From Sitta carolinensis (Eukaryota > Chordata > Aves > Passeriformes > Sittidae), in contig CM063295.1 in assembly GCA_032173965.1 (NCBI GenBank), forward strand, positions 2,542,001-2,606,000: a stretch of DNA of 64,000 nucleotides. Direction: 5' to 3'. Positions within the stretch are counted from its first letter, which is position 1, and the number at the start of each line of letters is the position of its first letter. A model generated the notes under the pieces. The model made no database searches. It worked only from the letters and a program-made list of their open reading frames with translations, and had not been told where the DNA came from. Positions 13,721 through 25,752 of this stretch are shown in pieces. The position numbers and the translations under genes were made by a program.

Positions 13721-14750
13721 TAATTAGGGGAGGGTAATTAAGGGAGGGATAATTAAAGGGGAGTCCTCGACCGCAGGCGCTTGGGAAGCAGGAGGTGGGG
13801 CTGGTCACGCCTCTGGGTGATCTGGCCGGAAGTTTCCCTCAATCCTTCAAAGGAATAGAAGGCAGAGCTGTCACAGTATAAGGACTCGATGCCATTCATG
13901 GTTCTAATCCTGAAATTAGAAGTTCTTAAGGGTTTTGCCTTGTTGTTAAAGCTCTAAAAAGTGAGATGAGGCAGGATATTTCAGCCGGAAAGTACCTATG
14001 ATTGCCTAGTCCAACTGCCTGACCAAAAGTTAGATACTAGTTTTATTACAGGTTCTACTAGATGAACTGGAGGTTGGATTAGGTGATCTCCAGAGGACCC
14101 TTCCAACCCAAACTACTCCATCATTATTATTAACCTTCCATTTCCACAGTTTCCTTGCCAGCCGTTCCATTCAGATCAGATTCTCCCACTTCCAGCTAAT
14201 TTGCCCTTTTTCTGCAGCCAGTGTGGAACCTCAGGTGCCACATCTCACATGAGGCCAGCAGCAGCAGCAGAGGTCTCTGTCACCATCTCTGACATGCAGG
14301 AAGAATCCTTTTTTCCTGCTTTTCCACCCTGCAGAAGGGGGCTCAGGGACGCACAGCAAGACAATAAAGGGGCTGGACACCACCTTTGGCAAGCTCTGCT
14401 GTCCTTCCCAGGATGATTCCATGCATTCCATGCTGCACTCAGAGCTGGCCAGCACAGCACTGCCAGCCTTTGGCCAGTTTTCCAGCCAGCATTAACAAAA
14501 TACCGCAGATCTCACCCCAAATTCCCAAGAAGCACTGCCTGAGGTGTGTACAGGTTATTTCCCCAGCAGGGAGGGCGATGGGTCACTGCAGCCACAGATG
14601 GGTTCTGTCCCCACCCCAGCACAGGCCTGACAAGCTGGACTTTCTAATCACTGGAAAAAGAAGAATCCAATTGTTTGAAATTGTTCTAATTCTTCTAATT
14701 GTTCGAAGAAGAAGGCTGAGGTTTTGTTTTATGCTTCTTAAATTGTTTCC
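13721..14750. other. NAA60-INTS15 intergenic segment
   Basis: No gene is recognised between the NAA60 CpG island and the 3' side of INTS15. The stretch contains a CR1-like fragment (about 13966-14115) and otherwise unique sequence with only short, unconserved open frames. Confidence 0.5.
13966..14115 (+). mobile_element. Diverged CR1-like fragment
   Basis: GGTTGGATTAGGTGATCTCC followed by agaggacccttccaacccaa is the CR1 3' end in sense orientation. The preceding sequence, cctagtccaactgcctgacc, also resembles CR1 text. It lies between NAA60 and INTS15. Confidence 0.55.
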
Positions 14751-14756
14751 TTTAAT
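14751..14756 (-). terminator. INTS15: Candidate INTS15 poly(A) signal (ATTAAA)
   Basis: The plus strand reads tttaat, which is ATTAAA on the minus strand, about 500 bp downstream of the conserved INTS15 stop. I saw no canonical AATAAA between the stop and here. The assignment is weak and needs RNA 3' ends. Confidence 0.3.
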
Positions 14757-15249
14757 AGGAAGTGCTGCTTTACTCTACCTTGTGCTTCCGAAACAAACTT
14801 TGCTTCCAAAAATATACAGTGTACACATACTCTGTAGCTATAGATACAAACATTTACAGAGAAACAAGCAGGCTGGAGTGGAATAGCTTGGAAAAAAAAA
14901 ATCACACAAGGCCCTCCCACAGCCAGAGCAGCCGGGCTCACCCTGCTGTAAACAGCTCCGGGCTGCTGCAAAACACGACTGAGGAATATCATACCCTTGG
15001 AGCAAAAAAAATTCCACACACTGCAGAGGTTTGGAATTGATGTTGCCTGTTCCCATGCCCTCCTTTTGTCCCTGTGATCTGCCTTAGCACCTGCATCCCA
15101 CACCCAAACCCACGGCAGCCCCCACGCACTGCCCGACCCTTGGCGCGGGCAGAGCTCAGCTGTGCTCCAGAGAGGCAAACGTGGTTCCCTGGCATTTGGA
15201 ATTTGTCTGTGAGGCTTCCTGGGGCTCAGGGCAGCTGGGGCACTCTGGG

Positions 15250-18200
15250 CTAGCGGATAGGCCGGTATGGGAATGTCATTCCTGGGATGAAGGTCTGCAC
15301 GGGGTGAGCCGGGAGCGCGGGGTGCGCGGCAGCGCCGGGTGCGCGGGGTAGCCCAGGGGAGGGGTGTGGATGTGGGGGTAGAATCCTGGGGGCAGAGCCC
15401 CGTGCGTCGGTTGCTGGACTGGACCTGAAATCACCAGCTGGAGCAGGCTGTGGAAAGAGATTGAGACAGGAGGGAGATTATTAGAGGAGCTTTTGTCGTG
15501 GCTCCAAGGACAATTCACATCCAACTCGCAGCGCTGCTGAGAGCCAAGAGAACAGGGACACAATTGTGTTCTTTACAGCTCCCAGAAGACTTTTTTTTTC
15601 CCCTTTTCCCCCCTTTTTTTAAGCTCTGCTCTTTTTGCAAAAAGGCAGGAGGCAATTGAGCTTAGTCAGGTAAAACCAATGGGGAATTAGAGATGGGACA
15701 ATTTAGGGGCAGGTTCCATGCTGGAATTTCATTCCCTTTCCTGGGCCCTTGTTCTGACACAGGCTGGGCAAGATCACCTCCAGGTGGGAGCACTGAAGCT
15801 CCTTCTGTCAGGAATCCAGGGAAGAAGCAGCCAGCACTGTCACCTTCATCCTTGTGCTAAAGTGCATGTGAATAAAGGCCAAATTCCACAAAGACAAATT
15901 TTTAGAGAAGATTTTGTCTCAGCAGCCCTCGAGTGTCTTGGAACATGCAATCAAAGCCAACACAGCTGCAAAAAGTCTCTTACTTGTTATGTGGTAGCCT
16001 GGAGCACACAGTCCTTAAGTCATCTGAAAGAGGACAAAGATTAACAATAAGAATAAAGCAAAAATTAGAGTGGTTTTCCTCTCTGCTGTCCTTTCTAGAA
16101 AGGTCAGATTACTGAATAATCATTAATTTTACTCCATAATTACTGATTACTGAATGATCAGTAATCTGTCATCATCATCAGACAGCAAAAGATCCAGAAT
16201 CCCTCTCTCAGGCCCAAAACCTCCATAGAAGAGAAAATGTTTCTGCCTTTCACCAACTTTCCCCAGCAGCCCCTTTGGTGTATGTTTGACATTTAAGACA
16301 GACAAGCCTTAGGATGGATTTTGCAATACCAATAAATCAACAAGAAGTAACTGAGACATAGGAAGTACAAGGGATGACTCTGCTCCTTGTACCTGTTTTG
16401 TATTAGTTTGGGGGTTTTTAACCATTGCTACTGTAAAGAATAGACTGGGTTGGTTTGTTTTTTTTTCTGGAATCTATCAACTAGAAATTGCACTTTTTTT
16501 ACCATCTCCAAACTTCTGCTAAAGCAGAATAGCTAGAACCAAGGAATTTAACAACATATCCTGTTGATAAAGTGTTTTCAGGAATAGCTTCAGAACAAAC
16601 TCCTGCCTTTGTAGACAAACACAACCCCAAAGCACTGAAATATCTGTTATTTCAGCATCCCCTTACACTGAATTACCTCTCACAGAAAGAGCAAGTGCTC
16701 AGAATGTTCCAGCTAAGAACAAACACAGCTGAAATCAGCCCTCAGATCAAAAACCTCTGATTTCTGCTAGTCCTTATAACAGTTACTTTATAAAAGATTA
16801 GGAAGAAGAACATTGAAATTTGACCAGCAGCACTGGTTCAGCCAGGACAAGAGCATCAGATCCCTGCTTAGGCAGAGGCCACTCTCTGGGGTTGTGGTCT
16901 GCACTAAATGTCTGAACTGTTGGAGAGCTTCAAGTATAACCCAAAATTGTCCATTTTCAAGAGAATATAACAAGAAAAGAGTCTGTGTGGCTGACCCTGC
17001 CCTGTGTTGGGTCACCTCTCTTTTATCTCTCTGCATGTCTTTTGGAAAAAAGTGCCTTTGGAGACAGGAAAGCCAGACAAAAGCCACGTTAGCAGCCCTT
17101 TTTTACTGACTTTAACTGAATTTGGACACACTGTAATGGGGACTCATTATAGGTGAGCTCAAGTCCCAGAAGTTTCAGTTGAAGAGGTATTATTTGCTTT
17201 TCAAATTCTTTGTCTAGCACACCCACCCAGGGCTTTATGTGCTTCATGGCCTCTCCTCCAGCAGGCAAGCTCAGAGAACTTAAACTGAAGCAAAATGAAA
17301 CGGTGCTTTTTAAATAGCTACAGGCAATTCTGAGGGGATCAGTGTCCCCATGCCAGACACCCAGGTCCACCCCCCTGGTGCACTGTGCAGGGCTGTGGAT
17401 CAGTGTCCAGCCCTGCAAAGCAATGCCTGACTCACCCACAGCAGTGATCTCTCCTTTTTCACTCTCCACCCAGCTATTTTTCCTGAACTATTTTATGCAC
17501 TATCACTTCCTAAGAGAGGCAAACTACTAATTATGCTGTGAACACCTTGATCTTTACTCCCTCACCCCAAAACTGCCTCTTACAACTTCTGCACTCTGGA
17601 TGAGAAGAATCCCTTGCCAGGTCTCTGCCAGCCCCACAAACAACTGACCTCTGGTGCACAGGAGAGCTCCTGATGCCATGGCCACTTGCAAAGCCTGAGC
17701 CAGCCTGTCCAGAGCAAGTTCAATCTCTTTGGATGCATTGAGAGGATTGAGTTCATCAGACAGTCTGTTAATGTCCTCCACCAGAGGAACCACGTGGTCA
17801 AAGGGTACCAACCCCAGGCGCCCATAAAGGTTTTTCTCTGTTAAATGCCCCTGGAGCATCATAAGAACCTGCAGGACACTCAGATGCAGCTTGGAATAGA
17901 GCTGGTGGCAATCCCTGTCTTCTCCCGAAGCCGAGTCCTTGGCAATTTTGTTGGGAGTGTGTCCATTGGAGAGAGAGGCTTTCTTCTTCCTCTTGTAGGC
18001 CAGGGGGGCCTTGACGCCCCAGCGGATGAGGCCGGTGAGCGGGGTGAGCTCCAGGAAGCCGATGGGCAGGTTGGCTGCGATGGGCGTGTTCAGGAAGGTG
18101 ATGAGGATCAAACGAGGGTCCTCAAAGATCCACGAGACAATCAGCTCCAGCAGGTCCGAGGGAGGGATGAGGTCATCTGCAGGTGGGAATGGTGTGGTTG

Positions 18201-21200
18201 GGTAAGCTGAGCCTTGCCCTGAGGCACAGGGCTTTAATTTAGGCTCTCATTAGTGTCTCAATCCCCCCCATCTTACACTGTCCCCATTACCATCGCAGAA
18301 CCTCGCCAGTTCTGCTGGTTTTCCCAAAGGTGGCTTGTTCCAGGGAAGACACAGCTATGTTCCTGTCACTTTCATCTTCCCCATCTGTTCCAAAGACACC
18401 ACCAAACACTGATATTTATTCCCTTTCCAAGCAAAGCTTTTGTCATTTTCTTCTCTGCCACCCATCACCTGCTCATTTTTTCCCTAATTTCAGTCTCCAT
18501 TTATCCCTTGCCACACAAAGTACAATGGGCAAGAGAAATAGGAAAAACTTGCTGGGTGAAGAGAAGGAAGTGTCAATAACTTAACTCATTTCTTTTAATA
18601 CTTACTTACCTAATCAAACATGTCTTGTGGGAAAACACAATGCAACAACTCAATCACATGACACGTAAAGGATTATAAGATTATGTAAAGCTTCAGGTGA
18701 GAAGTGAAAGATGGTCATGAACTTGACTACACACAAGAGAAACCCTGACACATCATCCTGTCACAGGGGGGGGAATGCTAAGTTGGAAGAGCAAGTTCCC
18801 TTTTCTTGTGTCACCAAAAACATCTCAAATAAAGTAAGGAATTAAAAAAATTACTTCCTATGACTCAAGTTATTTCCTTTCTGACATGTTTCCTGACATG
18901 ATGATGGGACATAAAATATGCTCTGAGCTCTACCAAATACTTTATAAAAACAACATAAAGGCTAAACCTGAACCTCTCTTTCACTCTCAGTAATGTCAAG
19001 CTGCTTATCTGGAGAAGAGTGTGCAAAGCATTTCCTTTAACCATAATAGCATTTGCTTTTCTGGATCATAGGTGGTGTTGGTATTTAGTGTATGGCTGTT
19101 CTCTGGTGTACCATGAGCTTTCTGTGGCTGAGTAGAGCTAAATGAATCTAATTGTAGACACCTACAACAACTGAGCAACAACCTGAGCCAGGTTGTACCC
19201 TGGCAGGTCGCACAGTTGAATAATGCACTGGAGTTATGTTGTTGATTGTGTTTTCACCACTGCTCCACGGAAATCCTGCTCCAGCTTGCTGAAATTCAGA
19301 ACTTGTTTCTCCCCTTTTGGAAGGGATCAGCCTGACAGGCAGCCTGAGTGTCTCTCAGGGCTGATTGAGCCCAGACAGATCAACTTTCACTCCCAGGGCT
19401 GCTCAGTCAATGAGGTCCCCATGTCCTCTGTGGAGGACAACGCCCTTTGTGTCAGATGTTCCTGGCTGCTTCTGCAGCAGACTCTCCGTTGTTTCCCAGA
19501 AAGGCTGGGGACTCCAGATCCCTAGAAGTGTCCAAGGCCAGGTTGGACAGGGCTTGGAGCAACCTGGTCTAGTGGAAGGTGTCCCTGCCTATGGCAGGGG
19601 GTTAGAACAAGATGAGCTTTAAGGTCCATTCCAACCCAAACCACCCTGGAATTCTGAGTCAGCCACAGAGTGATTATTTTTATTCTCACTCCAGTGCCAG
19701 ATGAGGAAACAGCCCCACCCCTGAGCTGCTCCTGGCAATAATTACATGGTAACACCTCTTTAGGATTCGAGCAGTTACATCTCTTGCAACAGTTAATTCA
19801 CGGTGCATTACACTGCACCTCCTACTTGAAAAGACCCAGCTGGGAAACACTCACCTGAAGAGAGGTCGTAGAGAGCCGTGACTGATGTAATGAACTGGCA
19901 GCAGAAGCGAGGGCTGGCAGTGAAGATCTGCTTCAGGGTCTGGATGGAGCCTGGCACCAGGTTGCAGTAGTCATCGACCAGGGCTCGGGCCAGCCTCACA
20001 CAGAACACGGCCGGGGTGCGCTGCGGGCACAGCACACAGGGGACCCCCCTCAGACCCTGCCACAGGGCTCCCAGGGCTGTCCCCCACCCACAGGGCACTC
20101 TGGTGGCTCTCTCTCAGCACATCAAACACAGAAATAAAATCACCGTGATGCAATATCAAAATAGATGGTGATATTTGGAGTTTACGGTATCTGTGGCTTA
20201 AAATTGAAATCTTTTAGATCAATGTTTTGACTTAAAAGAATTTTTTTTTTACACTACTTTAGCAACATTTCTTCCCTGTAAGGGTGGTGAGGCCCTGGTA
20301 CAAGTTGCCCAGAGAAGCTGTGGCATCTCCAACCTGGCTTGGAAGTGTTCAAGGCCACACTGGGCAGGACTTGGAGAAACCTGGGATAGTGAAAGGTATC
20401 CGTGGCAGGGGTGGAAGGGGATGAGCTTTAAGGTCCCTTCCATCACAAATCATTCTGTGATTCCATGATTCTAACACAGGTCTGTAGTTCAACTGGTTCA
20501 GTTGCACGTTTGATACTTTTCCTGTGGAAAATATTCTGTGGAATCCTCATATCACTTAAAAGCTGCCATCTGAAATAAAAATACACCTTCTCCTGCTATC
20601 CAGGTTAAATCCCATCCTGCCCTCCCAAAGGCTCACCACGTGGGAGAAAAGAGCCCCAAGGAAACAGTGCTGCCTGCCTCCTCCCACCTTCCCTCCCAGC
20701 ACAGCCTCCCTGCTCTTGCCCTGTGTCAACTGTGACTCCTGCACATCCCACAGGGGCAGCAGGAACAGAGGGGCACTTCCCAAAGCCCACATTGGGGAGC
20801 CCCAGTGGGAAAGGAGAAACAGAGGAGATCCCCAACCTACTGCACTCATAGAAGATAGACACAGGTATTTTGTGCCCAAATTTCAAGACAGGGGTTTGCC
20901 TCTTCCACACAGAACCCTGCACATCAGGAAGGGTTTATTTCCCAAACTCCAGAGTCAGCTTCTTCAGGCAACGTGACCATAACTGCCAAGGTTTGCTCCT
21001 TGTGTTGGTCAAACCCTCCAGTGAGCCCTTTCAATACACAGGCCTTGGGGGGATTATTGAAACTTTCACACTTTCACTGACAGTAAAAAAGAAACCACCC
21101 AAACAATTTTTTTCTTCCATTGCAGCACATGAATGGATTGGCAAAGCTCTCCCTGATGCCAGAGCACAGGAATGGACACGAGCACAGACATGGGGGCAGT

Positions 21201-22778
21201 TGAAACTGCCAGGGAGAGGCAGCTGACTGTGCACCAGCTGTGCCCCAGCTCACTGTGCCCACCCTGGAGCACACCCTGACCCCTTCCCCAAGGCATCCCT
21301 GCCTGCACAGGAGCTGTACCTGCAGCCAGAAGGCAGCACACTCCAGCACAGGAACCCTGCAGACAGCCACTGCCATGGAAACCAGCTTCCCCAGCAGAGC
21401 CATCCTGCTGTCATCTGCTTTGTTCCCTTGGGGGCTGAAGAGAGATGAGAAGATGACCTGCCGGACTGAGTCCTTGGTCTGCTCCTGGAAATAATTGCAC
21501 ATGATCTCAAGGAGCTGAAGTTCCTGAAGTGGGGTCAGCCTCTGAAAGAAAACAAAAGCAAAGCTGTAAAATACACTGAGCCTCTTGAACCAAGTGAAAA
21601 GGCAGGAACAGCAAGGCTGAGAGCTTCCCTTTGGGCTGAGGGACTCAATCTTTATGCACAGCACACACATTCAAGCTTTTTGAACCACTGCATTTATCTG
21701 GTGACACTGGAAAGCTCCAGGTTTCATTTGAACACCTGGATATCCAAAGCTGATGCTTTGTGATGCCCACCAGCTGAGAGATGAGACTGACATTACTGGG
21801 GGGGAAATATTTCCTCCCTCTGCAAACACCAGCCCTGAGGACCCTGCTGGGCAGCTGGGGAGCAGAGCTGGACTCAGCAGCACTGAGGGCTGCAAGGGTC
21901 ATGCACCCCAGCAGTCACCAGCACCTGTGGTTTCTGACTGCTCCTCTCTGAGCCTCCCATCCCGGCCCCATCCCATACCCACCCGAAAACCCTGGAAGGG
22001 CCCAGCTGCAGCACCCGGGCGCTGTGGGCAATCCCCAGGGCCTCGAGGTCCACCACACCTCCTCAGGGCCTGGAATCCTGGCCAACCCATCAGGGACTTG
22101 CCACCAGCCAAAAAATCTCAGTCACCAGCACCCCAGGGATCCGTGCTTGGGGCCTCAGTCTCCAGCAGCAGAGCCTCGGGACCCAATCCTGCCCAGCTAA
22201 GCCCTCAGTCTCCAGCAGCAGAGCCTCGGGACCCAATCCTGCCCAGCTAAGCCCTCAGTCTCCAGCAGCAGAGCCTCGGGACCCAATCCTGCCCAGCTAA
22301 GCCCTCAGTCTCCAGCAGCAGAGCCTCGGGACCCAATCCTGCCCAGCTAAGCCCTCGGTCTCCAGCAGCAGAGCCTCGGGACCCAATGCCTGCCCGGCTC
22401 AGAGCACCTCCCATCGCCAGCAGCTGGCAGCCGCGCCGGAGGGAGCCTGTCCTGATCTGAGGCCTCAGGCTCCAGCACGGATCCTGTCCTGAGCTCCTGG
22501 GGCTGCCAGCCATCCCCACCCGCCGGCACGGTGTCCCCCCCAGCTCCCGGGCCCGTCCAGCTCGGCCCGGGGTGTCCCTGCCGCACCTTGGGCGGCGCGC
22601 CGCGCTCCTTGGGGACCTGGAAGAGGAACTCCTCGAGCAGATCGGTGGGGCCCTTGTCCACGAGCGGCAGCGGCGAGTTCTGCAGCTGGCTGCTGAAGTA
22701 GATGTCCAGGTGGTACAGCACCTCCTTGGCGGCGCTGAGCGCGTCCCGCCGCAGCAGCGAGTGTCGGATGTCGCTCAT
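15250..22778 (-). CDS. INTS15: Integrator complex subunit 15 (C7orf26 orthologue), last exon frame-broken
   Basis: INTS15 is a nuclear subunit of the Integrator complex that processes snRNA and attenuates RNA polymerase II (family knowledge). Six minus-strand coding exons fit in phase: 22778-22587, 21541-21320, 20020-19855, 18176-17649, a 40-base exon 16023-15984 and 15447-15250. Diagnostic stretches are MSDIRHSLLRRDALSAAKEV, LQELQLLEIMCNYFQEQTK, LARALVDDYCNLVPGSIQTL and LGYPAHPALP near the C-terminus. In the last exon the frame breaks near 15327. As written it stops early at 15278-15276, while the conserved ending TFIPGMTFPYRPIR and its TAG at 15252-15250 lie in the neighbouring frame. With one base counted back the length is 448 residues, against about 449 in human. 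Upstream exons are clean, so a consensus error is more likely than a dead gene. Confidence 0.93.
15325..15330 (-). other. INTS15: Single-base frame break in INTS15 last exon
   Basis: The minus strand reads CTGCCGCGCACC where the repeated Pro-Ala-His pattern calls for one more G after CCG. Downstream of this point the conserved C-terminal codons continue in the other frame up to a TAG at 15252-15250. The gene model is described under INTS15. Confidence 0.75.
19500..19660 (+). mobile_element. CR1 LINE 3' fragment
   Basis: The text aagtgtccaaggccaggttgg ... gagcaacctggtctag ... ggtgtccctgcc ... ttccaacccaaaccaccctgg is the classic CR1 3' untranslated tail in sense orientation. It lies in INTS15 intron 3. 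It is 5'-truncated with no coding capacity. Confidence 0.85.
20268..20475 (+). mobile_element. CR1 LINE 3' fragment
   Basis: A sense-orientation CR1 tail runs from a stretch like ttcttccctgtaagggtgg through ggaagtgttcaaggcca to gattccatgattct, the octamer-type repeat that ends CR1 elements. It lies in INTS15 intron 2 and is 5'-truncated. Confidence 0.85.
22151..22393. repeat. Minisatellite, 50-bp unit, five copies
   Basis: Units start at 22151, 22201, 22251, 22301 and 22351, each beginning with a form of GCCCTCAGTCTCCAGCAGCA. The three central units are identical over the full 50 bases. The last carries CTCGGTC and its end diverges at AATGCCTGCCCGG. The array lies in INTS15 intron 1. The exact period and near identity suggest recent expansion. 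Confidence 0.97.
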
Positions 22779-22920
22779 GGCCCCGGCCCGGCCCGGCCCG
22801 GTCCCGCTCGGCGCGGCCTCCGCTCGGCAGCGCGGGCGGGCGGCCGCTACGGCGGCCCGGACAGGGCAAAAACGGCCGCGCGCTGCCGCCGCTGGCAGCG
22901 CCCCCTGGCGGGCCCGCCCG
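22560..22920 (-). promoter_or_regulatory. INTS15: INTS15 CpG-island promoter and first exon
   Basis: CpG density is very high across the INTS15 start-codon exon and the roughly 140 bp upstream (22779-22920). No TATA box is visible on the minus strand, as expected for a housekeeping promoter. The start site was not determined. Confidence 0.6.
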
Positions 22921-22921
22921 C

Positions 22922-23275
22922 GGGAGTTCGGGGGGTTCGGCCGGGAGGGAACCGGGATGTGGGGATTGGGCCGGGGGGGAACCGGGCCGGGGGAGGGATG
23001 GGGGGATTGGGCCGGGGGAGGGAAACCGGGCCAGGGGCGGGCCGGGGGGGAACCGGGCCGGGGGGAGGGCCGGGGGGATTGGGCCGGGGGGAACCGGGCC
23101 GGGGGCGGGATGGGGGGATTGGGCCGGGGTGGAACCGGGCCGGGGGCGGGATGGGGGGATTGGGCCGGGGGGAACCGGGCCGGGGGCGGGATGGGGGGAT
23201 TGGGCCGGGAGGGAACCGGGCCGGGGGCGGGCCGGGGGGATTGGGCCGGGGGGGAACCGGGCATGGGGGAGCTTG
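22922..23275. repeat. G-rich minisatellite next to the INTS15 promoter
   Basis: Repeated units of about 40-50 bp carry the core GGGGGGATTGGGCCGGGG followed by GGAACCGGGCCGGGGG with length variants. The plus strand has dense runs of three to seven G, so G-quadruplex folding is plausible. Long open frames through the array in several phases are an artefact of the GC-rich repeat. Confidence 0.9.
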
Positions 23276-23760
23276 CCCCGCGGCACCGAGACAGGGAGTC
23301 TCAACCTTGCGAGGAGCACGGCCCTGGGCGGGTCTCGGCCCCGAAGGATCTCGGCCCCGGTGCTGGGGTTGAGTCAAGGGGTCTCAGCCTGGGGGGGGGT
23401 GGGCGAGGGGCGGTATCGGCCATTGGGTTGATCCTTGGGCTGGCTCAGGGGGTCTCGACTTGTGAGAAAAGGGTTCTTGGCCCTTGGGTTTAGCCTTGAG
23501 GAGAGTATTGGCCCTGAGGGTGGTGCAGCCCTGGGGGTCTTGGCATGAATGGGGTCTGATCTTTGTGGGGTCTTGGCACTGAAGTGGTGTTAAGCCCTGG
23601 GACTTTACCTTGAGGGGGTCTGCCTTGAGGGGGTCATAGCCTGGGTGAGACAGGATCCAGGGGGACCTTGGTTCAGGAGGGTCTTGGTGCTGGGTCTGGC
23701 CCCTGGGGGGGTTCCTGACTTGGAGAGGGGTTGACCATGGAGGGTCTTGGCTGGCCTGGG
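23276..23760. repeat. Degenerate GGTCTTGG-type tandem array
   Basis: Loose repeats of 20-40 bp carry GGGGGTCTTGGC or GGGTCTCGGCCC cores (for example near 23331, 23386, 23450, 23535 and 23565). They look like a decayed extension of the neighbouring G-rich minisatellite. No gene is seen. Confidence 0.5.
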
Positions 23761-25752
23761 TCCAACCTGGGGAGGCTGCTGGGGGGCTCCAGGCCAGCCC
23801 TGACCCCACTGTGGAGGGTGTTTGGCTCCAGGGGAGGGGCTGGCAGGGCCCCTCAGCCCCTAAGGATCATTGCTCACTGCAGGGGCTCTCCTGGGAATCA
23901 GGGCAGCTGCCTTTGGAGCACTGGGATATTGGCCAAGGCCCCTGGACAGGGCTGTGTGAGCTCTGGGGGTGGGTGGGGTGGGGGTCTGCCACCCCCCAGC
24001 ACTGCATGGCCCTCAGGGATGGGGCCTGAGCCAGGTCACCTCCTGCAGAGGGTCTGGGGATGGGCATCATGGCAGGGATTTGTCATTTTTTGGGGGGACT
24101 TCTGGCTTCACACCTTGAAACCCACACTGGGATGGCTCCTGCTGGCCCCAGCACACTCACAGCTTGTTGGAAATGTGGGTTGCTGGATGGGAATGATTCG
24201 TGTTCATGAAATAAACACTTTTTAAGAGAATTTGTATCTGGTGATGAGTGAGACCTGCCCATGCCACGTATCGGGAAGCTGTTGATCCCCACGATCCTCT
24301 GGTGAATTTTCTGATGAATCCTCTGATGAATCCTCTGAGATTCATTTCACCTTGCAGAGCCCTTGTTGTCATTTTAATCCCTTTTCAGCCTTACCTGTGA
24401 TGGGAGGCATTGGCAGAGGTTGAAAGGATTCTTTTTTCACTGAGCAGACCTTTGCTTCTGTGAAAAATGCCATATGGAGCCTGCGGCCTCACATGATCCT
24501 TGGCCGGGCAACCACTTGGCAAGGAGAGAGTGTCCCTCTCCATAAATGCAGGTGCAGATCCTTCCCCTTCCAGAGACCTTGGACAACACCAAAGGTAGGT
24601 CCTGCTCCCCTCTCTTCCCACACTCCCCAGGAGCTCCCCATGACAGTGCCAGCTCAACTCAATTTTACCACAATGCTCTACTGGGCTAAACTTGGGTGCA
24701 GCTCAGGGATGAATGTGCCCTTTGTAGGTGCCTCTGCCTGGGAGGTTTGGAGGCTGCTGTGCTCTCCAGGAGTGGGAAGGATCTATGGGGCTTTGGGCAA
24801 TTTTTGGCATGACCGAATCATGGCATTGCCAAATTGCTGCGTTATCAACTGAAGGGACCGTGGTGTCAGAGGGAAGAGTTAGCAGCAAGAGTGCAAGTGG
24901 GAAAAGTGAGGATTTAACTGGAGCAGCTGCCCCAGAATGAAAAGTGAGCCTGGGGCCAGCAAACCCTTCCCCAGGATGAGATTTGGTGCGCCAAAAGCTG
25001 GAGCATTTGCACGTCCTCTCAGCCTGTTTTATCAGGCTCTGGGTGAGTTCGGGAACCCAGGCTTGGGCAGGGCTCAGATCCCACACGCTGGTGAAATATT
25101 ACCCCAGGCAGCTGAGTGCCACGGGAAATACCTCCCAAATTCCTTCCCTGTGGGTGTGAGCTGCAGCACTGCCTTTGCAGAGGGTCCTGAGGGAGCTGGC
25201 CTGGGTGAGGATGGGGCAGGGGCACTGCTGGGGGTGGGGGGCAGGGGAGGGGCAGGTTACCCCAGGTGAGGATGCTCCAGGCAGTGAGGAAGGTGGGAGG
25301 GGTGTCAGGGAGGATCCATCCCTTGCTCTGTCCCAGCACAGCTGCTGGAGGGTCTTTGGGGGTCTCTGGCACTGATCCAGGGAAAGGTGGGAGAGGCACA
25401 AGCCAAGGGATTTTGGGGTCCCCGGCCACTGCCACCAATCCCAGGCCAGAAGAGGTGCCCAGGCTGAGCTTTTCCTCATGGGGAATGAGGAAGTGACTGC
25501 TCTGTGTCACCATGAAATGGCATTTACTTGTTTGCCAGTGAATTTTCCGCTCCAGCCTTGTGAGTGATCTGGCCTCCTTCCAAGGGGGTCAGGTAGGATG
25601 AGGCCCCACACAGCAGAGGTGAAAACACACGCTGAAAACAGCCTCCCAGTGAAACCAGTACAGCCAGTAGGAATGCCCTGGTCACCCCTGTGTCTGTCCC
25701 AAATCCCTCTCCCAGACAGGAGGGCTGAACCCCTCCTGCACCTCTGCACAGG
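23761..25752. other. INTS15-DNASE1 intergenic segment
   Basis: No protein-coding gene is recognised. A short direct repeat of GATGAATCCTCT occurs near 24310-24340. A possible DNASE1 first noncoding exon is noted separately. The rest has only short unconserved frames. Confidence 0.5.
24540..24594 (+). promoter_or_regulatory. DNASE1: Candidate DNASE1 TATA-like box and noncoding exon 1
   Basis: A TATA-like CATAAAT at 24541-24547 is followed some 30 bp later by a short segment ending in a good donor, CCAAAG|GTAGGT, with the exon ending at 24594. The DNASE1 start-codon exon opens at an acceptor only one base upstream of the ATG (25750-25751), so an upstream noncoding exon must exist. This is the best candidate I see, but it is unproven. 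Confidence 0.3.

Noticed and set aside
13073..13808. Long GC-rich open frames on both strands around 13.1-13.8 kb
   Set aside because: They lie in a CpG island where stop codons are rare by composition. No conserved protein pattern is present.
22151..22393. Regular 50-bp repeat considered as a CRISPR array
   Set aside because: There are no unique spacers between short repeats; whole 50-bp units are repeated, and the host is a vertebrate. It is a minisatellite.
15250..22778. INTS15 considered as a processed pseudogene because of its broken last exon
   Set aside because: It has introns, canonical splice sites and a CpG promoter, and five exons without damage. A processed copy would lack introns.
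22347..23319. Long overlapping open frames rich in Pro, Gly and Arg upstream of the INTS15 start
   Set aside because: They run through the G-rich minisatellite in several frames at once. Only the part from 22778 down to 22587 has family support as INTS15 exon 1.
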